DNA of 64,000 nucleotides, taken from Orbilia blumenaviensis. Taxonomy: Eukaryota > Ascomycota > Orbiliomycetes > Orbiliales > Orbiliaceae. The position numbers and the translations under genes were made by a program. The stretch spans positions 2,542,001 to 2,606,000 of the forward strand of contig JAVHNS010000005.1 in NCBI GenBank assembly GCA_036872755.1, read 5' to 3'. Shown piece by piece: positions 24,997-35,044 of the stretch (positions are counted from its first letter, which is position 1; each line of letters starts with the position of its first letter). The notes beneath the pieces are model-generated. The model worked only from the letters and a program-made list of their open reading frames with translations. It did no database searches and was not told where the DNA came from.

Positions 24997-27362
24997 TTAG
25001 GAGAGATAAAATATCGATACCAAAAAACTAGCAGCGATCGCCAAACCCAAGGACTGGCTCCTATGCGAAACTGCATCCGAAGACGGGCCGGTCGGTTCAG
25101 GTCCACTGAGCTGCGTTTCTGTTCCTGACCCGGGCTCATCTTCTGTAATTGGAGTGGTTCCCGGTCCGGGCATCGACTCCGCAATTATACTAGTTCTTGT
25201 TTCGACAGTAATCCCACTACCTATACGACTTGTTAATGTCAAGATCGTTGTTCTGGACGTTACTCCTGGTACAACGGGGTCTTGTGATTCCGGAACTGGT
25301 TCGTCTGTTGTGTTGTTGCCGTCAGCAGGCAGTGCTGTGATAGAAGGATTGGAGAATGTAATGCGGGTTGTGATTGTATTTCCTTCGTCGTCTGTCGTGA
25401 TGACGTTGAGGGCGGTACTTATAGGAGTGCTTGTGAATGTAGTAATGGTAGTCTCAACCCCCAAATCATTAGTCGTAGTGATTATAGTAGGAATACTGGT
25501 GAAGATTGTCGAGATAGACGGTTCTGGAGCTGGAGTTCCTGGAATGACAGGTGTACCAGGGCCTTCATTTGGCGGAGAGCTTGTTTGGGGCAAATTATTC
25601 AGACCCGTGGGCTCTTGGGATGGATTGCTTGGGGGGTTGTTCGTATTTGGTGGATTATTTGGGTCGGTGTTAGGTGGATTATTTGACTGTGTATTTGGGA
25701 GATTATTTGGCTGTGTGTTTAGGGGATTATTTGGTTGGGTATTAGGGGGGTTATTAGGCTGGGTATCTGAGGGGTTGACCGGACCCTGGCTGCTTGAAGG
25801 CGGGTCGACAGGTGGGCCACTCGGAGACTGGGAGCTTTGAACCGGCTGAGCCTGTCGGCTTGACATTGTCGTAAAACGTCGAGTAGTTGTGGTACGTGGA
25901 GTCGTCCTTCCTGTGGTCCTCGGGGTCGTTCTGGGGGTAGTCCTGGATGAAGAATCGACAACTTCAGTCTCCTTAGTGAGAACGGAACTTGTAGTAGATG
26001 TCGGAACAGTATCTGGCTCCTTCGTTGCCGGTGGCGGGCTGGTAGTAGTTGGCGGCCTGATATCCGCTGTAACCTTTTCGATATAAATTGCAGTCTTGGT
26101 TGATGCGATCCCCCCGCCGATATTGAGCCTACAGTCCGCCTCATCGCCATCGATAAAGCTCCATGCTATACTGAGTGGTAGGATGGTATTGTACCCTGTT
26201 AGGACCGTTGTCGGACACCATCCACCATAGTTGATCGTTACGCTGTTGTCAAGCCAGACAGATTCAGAACAACAGGTGGCTGAGGTTCCGAGAACCGAGG
26301 CCCAGCCAGCAGTCGCGTTTAGCCAATCTTCTCTATTTTCGATAGAGGTCACTATTTCGTATTCAAGCGATGAGAGCTCGCTCGCATCCCCTGTGATCGT
26401 GATTGTGGACTGTTCCCACCGCAGGTTCATCGTACCCAAACTCCAAGAACAGGAACTTGCACCAAAGAATTCGCATTTAGAAATTGTGAAAAATGCTACA
26501 CCATATTATTAGCCAGTGATTCAATCGTGCACATCAAGGACGCATATCTCGTGGTAGACGTAATTTGGGAACATACGAGTTGGGGTAGGCGGCAGCTGGA
26601 TTGTGATTTGGTTAGAACCGTCTTCCCACCAGGTACTCTGACCATCAGCTGTCGCAGTCGGCGGATTTGGAGGGGCTGCCATTATAGTTATCCGGGTAAA
26701 AACCGTCTTGACGATTGTAGTCGAAACTTCACAGTCATGTTGCAAAAAAGGCAGATCTGTTGGAACAGCATGCTGTAGGGCCCCCACTCTAATACCCGTA
26801 AACACTGCATCTGTCGGTAAACAATTTTCTCCAGTCTCAGTTTCATACTGCGCTGTTACGCCTGAGTTGATATACCACGCATCGTCGCAACATGTTGCGG
26901 TGAAATCTGGGATTCTCCAGTCTGTGGCCACAGTGCCATCGACCAATTGTGGGGAGAACTGGGCGTAATACTCAGAGTACATAGACTGGGACCATGCAAC
27001 GGAATTGGCATTTCCAAGGACTGGTATCGTGGAGATCGTGGGTTCCCAGGTAACTGAAACGACTGTGTAGGCAACGTCACAGTCTGGGCCACAGTGGGAT
27101 ATTGTCGAACGAGCTGTTTTATGCCTTCAGTTAATCTTGGCCTATATACAAAACGACATGATCGGCTCTCCGGCCACGGAAGAACTGATCAACCGTATGG
27201 GCGGGAGCAGGACTCACTATGTACGAGGCCCGGGATTACTTATTACTTACTGTCATTAGGCTGGATAGTGAAAGTGGTCGTGGCGACTGCGATCGCGCTC
27301 AACTCCAACACGACGAGCAGCGACGGAGGAAGAAGTGGGATTAACGAGCGTGGAAGAAACAT
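24997..27362 (-). CDS. GPI-anchored Ser/Thr/Pro-rich cell-wall protein with twin Cys-Cys modules
   Basis: Three exons on the minus strand: 27362-27251, 27113-26577 and 26495-24997, 715 residues. The second intron is 81 nt, a multiple of three, and is recognised by GTATGT, a GCTAAT branch site and in-frame stops inside it. A signal peptide (PSLLVVLELSAIAVA) starts the protein. Two similar modules follow: DFTATCCDDAWYINS with ENCLPTD, and LGTSATCCSESVWLDNS with GWCPTT. After these come a long Ser/Thr/Pro region and a proline/asparagine repeat near the middle. The C-terminus is hydrophobic (LGLAIAASFLVSIFYLS), as expected for a GPI-attachment signal. It is probably an extracellular wall or adhesion protein. 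I do not recognise a named family, and the function is unknown. Confidence 0.82.
25630..25775 (-). repeat. In-frame tandem repeat, about 24-bp unit (octapeptide NTQPNNPP)
   Basis: About six imperfect copies of a 24-base unit lie inside the GPI-protein gene and encode variants of QPNNPPNT, with some copies truncated or carrying L or D substitutions. Such wall-protein repeats often vary in number between strains. Confidence 0.8.
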
Positions 27363-30280
27363 CTTGAAGAACTGACCAACACCTTTTTCTTGTGTCGTCT
27401 GTCTCAGGGAACCTTGGAGACCATATCAAGAATTATTCCGGGACGGGCACAAGAAACGTCAATCCTTTTTAAAGGGCCCTAGATTGTAGCATAATATTTC
27501 TTTCTTACCGGCCTATATTACCCGCTTGGAGTCGGAATCATCCTCAAGGGTTGCTATCTTTCAGCCCCTCGTAGAATGTGAGCTCACGATCTTTTTTTCT
27601 CTCTGCATTGCATTGTGCAGCTGGCGCGGGAGAATCGCCTGTCCAGGGTTTGCTTGGTTCAGTTCTTCCTAAGTCGCTTATCAGCTGGGCTGAAGATGTT
27701 GATTGGGCGCCACCCAGTTAGCACGTTGGCTGGCGTAGGCTTGAACAGGGAAAAGGCGGTGGGTCCTTTGATCTGTTGTTCAGGCCTCTTTGGTTTTTTT
27801 CCCCTTCCGAATCCCGTCCCTTCAACAAGGTCGATTCAGCCCTCGCTAGATCATCTACGGAGTGAAATGTGTAGTATACTTGCCGAGCTACTGTTCGGAA
27901 TTTTTTTGGACCAAGGTTTCCATCATATAAGATTGCGGCTAGCGTTACTGGCCCTTGTTGCGGGCGGGGCCCGCAGGTTAGTTATCGTCAAACAAGCCAA
28001 GCCTTGACCAGATTAATTTCACTTCATGAATTCATTGCATGTGTTGTGGACTAGTAGACCAACTTCATTACTACAAGAAAACCTTTCAATTCACGACTAG
28101 TGTTTGAGGCCCATATACCCTGATTGGGGATATTAAAACACATTCCGCGGAACAGTAGTTTCAATTCTGGGTTGAATGGATTCTAAACTTATGGATGGAC
28201 GAGGGTACAATATTGAGGTCTTCGTTTGAACGTTTGTACTTACATATATATGCCTGCTCAAGAGATGCGGTAACCGAATGCAAGTGCGCACTCTGTTGTA
28301 GATTGTACAATGGGAAGGTGACGATATGGTTATGTTGGGGTTGATTTGTTGCATTGGCATTTTAGAGGTATGTGTACCTATGTTACATGTATACAAATAA
28401 TACTCTAGTGATACAACCAACTTAAAGATTAGATCATATCAATTAGGTGTTTAGCCTTTGGTCTAAAGCCAGCCTTGGACCAGGCACTGAAATAGCTTTG
28501 CAGATTACAGCCCGGATGGCGCTCCGGCTCAAAGGAATTAGCTTTAACAAGCTGGAACTAGTCTTAAGAGGGTCATGATTGGGATGTATCTCTACTACAA
28601 TTGTTTGTCCTTAATTCTGTTGGTAATGAAGATGTGGTAGTAACATGCGTATTATAAATGTGCTATATTTTAATTACCGGTAGCCCCGTAAACCTGCCTC
28701 AACGAAGCGGAACAGCTACTGATATATTTATAGGCCGACGCGTGCGAAAGGACCCTTCAGTGTTGCCCTCAGAGTTGCTATGGAGGTTTTCTCGGTTCTC
28801 TATTTCTTCCCAAGTAATGAAGTTTATAAAAGTACGTCAAGCGTAGCATATTCGTAAATATTTTTGATAGGAGTGAGCCGGCTAATTGATGAGGCTATAC
28901 TCTCATAATAGTGACCCCGCGCTAATTTTTGGTTTGTCGAAATGCCCTGGTAAGAACTAATTCCAATTATACTCGAAGCCTTATATTTGGTCCCTTAGTA
29001 AAAGGCGTTTGATTGCATATTGAAGTGAAGAGACTGTAGAGAATTCGGGAACCAGTTATAACGTTATCAATTACCAATGGGTGATTTGAAAAGAGAGAAA
29101 TCGAAAGAGCGGCGGCTATCCCAAACATCTAGCCAGCACTCTTCCTGGATGTAACTGTAGAAGCGGTATTTAATCCTCGCAGTCCTTAATCGCGTTATTT
29201 AGAGGCTGTCCTCTAATATTGGGAAGGAGACCTTGTCTCGAACTGGACTTTAGAAAAACCGGCGGGTCAGCCGATTAAATTGAGATTTATCGATCGATAT
29301 CGGCTGACTGCCGTAGTGGGCGGGTTCAACGCGTACCTACTAAAAAATAAGTAAAAAAAATAAGGCTGTGTAGCTGCGTTATTGATGCTACTCTGCTGGA
29401 CAAGCCCTCGAAAACCATGCTCTGATTTATATTTGTATTATATATTTGCCATGCGCAGATCGCCCCAACGACCGCAGATCTCCAGAATTTGGGCACCCGA
29501 ATCTGGTAAAATCCAGATTCGGTTCCCTGCCGTTGTGTTGTTGTTTGTTGCAGAAATCCTCGTCAGAATTTGGGGATTTTTGAGTTTCGAGACGTCGAGA
29601 CGAGGGGGCCTTTTAATAGCTAAGCAAGGAAGCTGCCAGGCCGACAGCTGCTCTAGCTGGTCACCCTAGCCTCAACATGTAACACAGGGAGCTCGAGGAC
29701 AAAAGTTCTGGGGCCTGGGGGAGTTCTGTGTTCACATGTGCACACAAGCCTTCTTCCAAGATGCAACATGGCCAATGAAATCTTCGTCTGATCTTTCTTT
29801 CATGCTGCCCCATCACGCGACATCCGATCCCAAATGTGGGTTAGCTCATCTCCAAGCTCCAACGCAGGGGTGTTTAGTAAGATGCAGAACACTATTCGGA
29901 CTCTGCCCGCCGGTTCTTTGCGGGGTTCTCCAGGGTACCAGACCCTGAATGGAGTTGTGCAGAGCACCACTCAGCTGTGCCTTATACATAGGACCAAGTC
30001 AGCTGCGGGGACATGTTTTATTTTCTTCGTTTGTGGGGAAAGGAAACCACAGCTGCGCAGGTAGACGCATATGACCGGCCAGAACAAGGAGCCCTTCCTG
30101 ACTAGGGCGCATGAGCCGACAAGAAAAAGTATTTAAAAGATGGTCGCCCTGGAAAATGAATTTTGGAAATAGCTCGCGTGGGGTCATACCAATTTCTATT
30201 TTCCATTTTGTATTAATATTAAGAAAAACTATCGATCAACAAGAGTAAATCACAGCCTGCACAATTCATAACTTGTACAG
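27363..30280. other. Intergenic region of about 2.9 kb
   Basis: Divergent promoter region between the GPI-protein gene (-) and the membrane protein at 30281 (+). The longest open frame (27615-28007) lacks an ATG at its start and shows no domain. I see no convincing gene. Confidence 0.4.
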
Positions 30281-31716
30281 ATGGCGTGGTTCAAGAGTCG
30301 CGGGCAAGAGGATGCTGCTGAGAGCGCACCAGCTCCCAGAAGTCCTGACGAGACAGCGGCATTGCTCCCCAACGAGTCTTACAGATTAGAACGTCGTAGA
30401 CCTAGTGGAAGTAAACTATGGCTTTTACCCGCTGTAGTTTTCCTTTTGATGATGTCCCTTCTTACTAGGGAGGGAGCCATGTGGTATTTCCGCAGCACTT
30501 GGGTATCTGAGGTGAGATATCATCTACGTGGTCGAGGGATTAATCATTCTACAAAAAACTAATAGCAATGCTCGGATGACCCAGGCTCAGGTGTTGTCTG
30601 TAGATGTAGCTTATACGGACGGCCTAGGATTTTGGATAGAAGGGAACGGGAAGGTAGAAGGCAGCATAGACGTTGTTGAAATCGACGCGAGTGAACAACC
30701 GAAGTTGGATGTTCAGGTTTACACATTGACATGGGACACCGATGGTTTCAAATCGGTACAACTCGATAATACCGAAGGTTGTGTCATACTAAAGGTGCAT
30801 ATTGCCAATTTATTGACTAGTCGACTAGAACTTATCGTTTCTAACATTTTACGAATAGTGCGAGAGAGCTTTCGAAAAATCCTTCTTCCAGCGCACAATA
30901 CCCCCAATCAAGGTCCGCGCAAAGCTCTACTTGCGACGTGGGAATCTCCAGGACCTGCTTCTCGTCGCAAGTAATCTCAATATCAACCTCGATATCCCCA
31001 ATATCAATCTCGCCAGTGCCAGCTTCACCAGCGATCTGGGCACAATCAAATCTACTAGCTATCTACATTCTCTCGACACCGAGGTTCACACTGTCTCCGG
31101 CGATATATCTGGCCGATTTGATCTTCACGAGAAGATCCGAGTTAGAACGGAGAAAGGAAAAGTAGATCTTCAGGTGGCTCCAGGAGAAGGCGAGGGTTAT
31201 GCTTCAACGGACATTAAAACCACCAGCGGCGACATCACTATCAACTTTGATGAACCCAAAACCCAAAGATCCTACAGAACCTCTCTCCACGCACACTCAG
31301 GAAAGATTTCAGGTCGCCTTCTCCTCGGGAAAGGCCTCTCGGTCAAATCCAAATCCGGTGACATTGACTTGCACGTTGTTGGTACCGGCTCCAACGAACC
31401 ATATCTCAAAACAGACACTGGTTCGGGCCTGACAAGAATCACCATAGAGGAAAGCCCACTGCAGAAAATACTGAGTTCGCATACTGCAAAAAGCGGTGAT
31501 ATCAAACTTTCCTACCCGTCAACTTGGGAAGGTGAACTTCACGCAAAAACTGGGACTGGCGATATCCGGATCAAGGGTGATGGACTTGATATAACACAAG
31601 ACTCCAAAGGCTTCGTTAGTGGTCAAGAGCTTTGGGCAGAGAAAGGCAACCCAGCCAACGGCCGTCTCATGACACGGTCAGAAACTGGCGATATTGTAAT
31701 TTTCGTAGCATCGTAA
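30281..31716 (+). CDS. Single-pass membrane protein with a DUF4097-like beta-repeat ectodomain
   Basis: Three exons: 30281-30511, 30585-30794 and 30859-31716, 432 residues. The N-terminal 50 residues are charged and disordered (DETAALLPNESYRLERRR), followed by one transmembrane helix (LWLLPAVVFLLMMSLL) and a large domain. That domain has repeated strand units such as TVSGDISGRF, TSGDITINF, HSGKISGRL, KSGDIDLHV, KSGDIKLSY, GTGDIRIKG and ETGDIVIFV. These are the hallmark of the DUF4097 right-handed beta-solenoid family, common in fungi and of unknown function. By topology it is probably a type II membrane protein with the solenoid in the lumen or outside. The second intron uses a modest donor (GTGCAT), so the junction near residue 147 is the least certain part. 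Confidence 0.8.
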
Positions 31717-32848
31717 CCGGCGTTTTTCTGATTTCTCTCCTTCAATGTCTCTACTAGCATGTCTCTTTTTGATTTCATTTTCGGGGAGTTTTGGCGTTTG
31801 GCATTCAAGGTGCATGCGTAACCAATTATATATCTGAATAAATCATACTGCTTCAATGCAAATACGCTTATATAATTATTGATGAACTACGGTCATATCT
31901 CCAACATAGTGCATTAGCCTTCTGTACATGGGATAGGCTTGATTGCCGCAACCGATTTAAGTCAAGCACCCAATATATATATAATACACAGCTATCAACA
32001 TTCTTAAATATTACTAAAACTCTATATCTTCTGTACTCTAATTTTGTCGCCATATGTAGCTTCCGGGGCTAGAGCTGTAATCAATCGACGGGGGATGCGG
32101 ACAGCCAATAGCTATCCTTGATAAAAGCATTTATAAGCCATGCAAGGGCGGACAAGCTGCAGGTCTGTGGATCCAAACACGCCAAAAGTTTGATTGATAA
32201 CTTGGCATCCTAAGGTTATCTTCATAACATGTACTTTATAGAAAGGTCCTTTGAGTGTTGAATCTTGGTGATACATTTAATATATACAGGGTTTCCAGTT
32301 AATGTATCGGATACGCAACGCCATTTTCTAGATTAAAGGCAATGAGTCCTAGTAATAGGTGCGTGCATTCGACTACATCGACTATTGGATATAGATATAT
32401 ACCACTGGGACTTTAGCTAAGGAGACGTTAGAACTTCTGGGGCCGTAGCCTGCGTGAGGTGTGTATACCCAAAAGATACAAGGAATCCACTATGCGGCTA
32501 AGCTTTAGATCTTGAGGGAATCCTATGATTTGCGAGGCATAACGTGGTACGGGTAGCTGCTATGATTAACCTCTTTGATACCGAAAAATGAATGAAATCC
32601 TAAAGCTGTGGTAGAAATACATGTACATATATATAAGGAAATACCTGGAACATGAACGGGGAGAAACGGGTAAGCAACAAAGTACAAATACAGGTATGCA
32701 AAATGCTCAAGCGCAGCAAATGCTATATTGACCAAGTGGCAGGTCCAACTTTGGGATTATATTAAGTAAATTATACGGGACAGATATGATAGTCCTTCCG
32801 TCTCCTTGCACCAAATCTCTAAGATGGCCTCTATGCACGATTGCTCAT
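31717..32848. other. Intergenic region between convergent genes
   Basis: AT-rich with TATATA runs at 31970-31985 and 32390-32400. No coding signal was found on either strand. Confidence 0.4.
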
Positions 32849-34609
32849 CTATGAATTGCTATTCCCGTGATGCCCAAGATGGGTCCACCACCTCCCACTT
32901 TTTTTGGGCGTTTCCTTGGGTACTTCTTTGAGCTCTGTCTGCTTGGTTTCTTCGACAGGCGGTTCTGTAGAACCACCTTCACCCCGCCATGTTACTGCTT
33001 GCCCGATGCGAGTTTTACATTCGATCCCGGCTCCTTGGACGCAAATACAAGGGAAAACATCGTTGGTCCCCAGCATATACTCCGGCAGGGGCGTATCGAA
33101 CGGGTTATTGGCGGTATGCGGATGCGAAATCGTCAGCTTCTTTTCGCCATTGACTACGAAAAACACCTCGGTAGACACGGATTGCAGGTCCTTAGGCTCA
33201 GCATAAGGAACTTCCTGTTCCTTTCCGTTTGTTGCTGATGATTTTCGACGAAACAACTCTTTTGATTCCTTCTGCGTGATGGGTGGCGGAGTGGTAGGTG
33301 GCGTAGGGACGGGTGTAACACCGTTGGATGGTTGTTTTTCGGGGTCAACCTTGTAGGTGATCCCGATTCCTATTGTGTCGCCAACTCCGGCAATGAGACT
33401 ATGTTTGGTTTGATGCCCATCAATGTATATGGATCCACCGTTGTCGGAGGACCAGTAAATGCCATCGCCGGCGGTGGAGCAAGGGAAAGGGAATTCATCG
33501 ATCGGGCGGAGAGAAGACCGTCGTCGGATGAAGGGAACAGTGTCAGGGGTGACGGATTTTACTACAAATCCGATTGCAATGGCCGCGCCTGTCGTTCGGT
33601 TGAAGACTGGGTGGGTATGCGATATCGAGCGAGATAGTCCCAAGTCGGCTAAACTGTCTTCGCCGGCGGAAGGAGCGGCTGCAGCAGGTTTTGGTGAGCT
33701 TGGGGGACTGCCGATGGATTTGCCGGAAAGTTTGGTCTGGGACGCAGGACTTGTATCCGAATTGTCCACGCTCGAGAACTTGGAGAACCCTAAAGAGCGG
33801 ACTTGAGTTTCCCAGTAGATGGTGCGGTCCGTTAGAGCTACATTGGGGTTGTAATAGCGGGCGGCGTAGAGTGGCAGTCCAGTGGTGCTATCCCATGTGT
33901 TCTTGTCATCGTCACTGCTTGCTGATGTTGCAAGCTGCAGCAGAGTGCCCTTTGTATGTATCGACTCGGCTGTGGTGGTGAATCTGTAATTCGCCGTGGG
34001 AGGTCGCTCGAAGTGGAGAAAATTCCCTGATGATATTGTTAACCGCTGCTGATGGGAATACCATTGCGCATCGAGAATGATCTTTTCCGAAACGTCGAAG
34101 TGTACCCTGGGACGGCCTTGCGAGGTTACGCTGTTGGACCTGGGAGACAACGGTGGGGAAGCGAGCGAGGAGGGTTCGCCATCTTCGCCTTCGCTACTGA
34201 TGGAATTGAGCCTGCCTGGTTGTTTTAAAACCGAACCTCTCCTTAAATTCTCCGGAGCCTTTGTCGGGTCAGGGCGAGCATTATTAGGATTTGATTTGAT
34301 CAAGGAGGGTACACCGGCGTCGGCATTATCGGCGACGACTTCAGCGGCGAGAGCGGTGGCAAGAGCCTCAGCATCGGACGCCCTCGCTAGCTGGGGGATG
34401 TTGGATACGGTCAAGTAGTTGTGCTGGGAATTGGCTAGGGACTTGGTCGATAACGACGAGGGCTTGGGCTTTGATTTCTTCTTTTTGGATTCCTTCTCCT
34501 TCTTGACGTCTGTTTTAACGACATCGGATTTGTCTCCCGAACCGTCCGCTGAGGGTGGTTGAGGGGGAGGAGCTTGGGTGGTAGACTTGGAGCGGAACAG
34601 CTTCTTCAT
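32849..34609 (-). CDS. SPRY-domain protein with disordered basic N-terminus
   Basis: Single exon, 586 residues, ATG at 34609. The first 60 residues are low-complexity with a Lys-rich block (KKEKESKKKKSKPKPSS). The SPRY core begins near residue 195 (IILDAQWYSHQQRLTISSGNFLHF), then IYWETQVRSLGFSKFSS, an inserted Ser/Pro/Ala loop, AIAIGFVVKSV, GDGIYWSSDNGGSIYIDGHQ, GVGDTIGIGITYKV, another Pro/Thr loop, TEVFFVVNGEKKLTI and DVFPCICVQGAGIECKTRIGQ. This order of strands is the usual SPRY/B30.2 fold, here split by two disordered loops. SPRY domains bind protein partners. No LisH, CTLH or RING domain is present, so it is not an obvious RanBPM or E3 component. The partner is unknown. Confidence 0.85.
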   Translation of the reverse strand: MKKLFRSKSTTQAPPPQPPSADGSGDKSDVVKTDVKKEKESKKKKSKPKPSSLSTKSLANSQHNYLTVSNIPQLARASDAEALATALAAEVVADNADAGVPSLIKSNPNNARPDPTKAPENLRRGSVLKQPGRLNSISSEGEDGEPSSLASPPLSPRSNSVTSQGRPRVHFDVSEKIILDAQWYSHQQRLTISSGNFLHFERPPTANYRFTTTAESIHTKGTLLQLATSASSDDDKNTWDSTTGLPLYAARYYNPNVALTDRTIYWETQVRSLGFSKFSSVDNSDTSPASQTKLSGKSIGSPPSSPKPAAAAPSAGEDSLADLGLSRSISHTHPVFNRTTGAAIAIGFVVKSVTPDTVPFIRRRSSLRPIDEFPFPCSTAGDGIYWSSDNGGSIYIDGHQTKHSLIAGVGDTIGIGITYKVDPEKQPSNGVTPVPTPPTTPPPITQKESKELFRRKSSATNGKEQEVPYAEPKDLQSVSTEVFFVVNGEKKLTISHPHTANNPFDTPLPEYMLGTNDVFPCICVQGAGIECKTRIGQAVTWRGEGGSTEPPVEETKQTELKEVPKETPKKSGRWWTHLGHHGNSNS

Positions 34610-34690
34610 TGTCTGGGGCTGGGTTCTATTTCGCAGTTGAGTCGCGAGCTCGAGGCAAACGGAACGGGTAGACCCGAATTTGATGACAGC

Positions 34691-34732
34691 AAAGACAAAG
34701 ACGAAGACGAAGACGAATACGAAGACGAAGAA
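34691..34732. repeat. GACGAA-type hexanucleotide microsatellite
   Basis: Imperfect GACGAA/GACAAA hexamers lie about 80-125 bases upstream of the SPRY gene ATG, within its likely 5' leader. Confidence 0.8.
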
Positions 34733-34973
34733 CTTCTTTTCTCTATCTCCCCAGCGTAGTATAGCGTACTCGGATTGCTGTCAACGGCGATGTGACGTCT
34801 ATATCCCAAGGCTGTCGGCGCCCGACCCTGGCTCTGCGACTTGGAAAGGATTACAGGGGGATAGATCTGGGAGGTCGCGAGGGAAGATGCGGGGGGAGTC
34901 GGTAGAATAGGGTATTCTTGCGGAGGCAGCTGGGGGGGAGTTCTAGCGGGCGAGCGATGAAGAGAAGCAACGG

Positions 34974-35044
34974 ACAGCAGCAACAGCAGCAGTAGCAGCA
35001 ACGAGTTAACCAGCCAAACAACCAACCAACCAACCAACCAACCA
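34974..35044. repeat. CAG-rich and CCAA tetranucleotide microsatellites
   Basis: A CAG/CAA-rich run (34974-35001) is followed by about seven CCAA units (35014-35044), all upstream of the SPRY gene. The complementary strand reads as long Leu and Val/Gly/Trp open frames that are artefacts of these repeats. Confidence 0.8.

Noticed and set aside
25154..25840. 228-codon hydrophobic Gly/Val-rich frame on the plus strand
   Set aside because: It is the complement of the Ser/Thr/Pro-rich exon and tandem repeat of the GPI-protein gene. Its composition is explained by that and there is no independent gene signal.
27615..28007. 130-codon frame on the plus strand
   Set aside because: It begins with GTG, has no domain or signal of coding, and lies within a divergent promoter region.
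34606..35037. 143-codon Leu/Ser-rich frame on the minus strand upstream of the SPRY gene
   Set aside because: It is generated by the CAG, CCAA and GACGAA microsatellites and has no domain.
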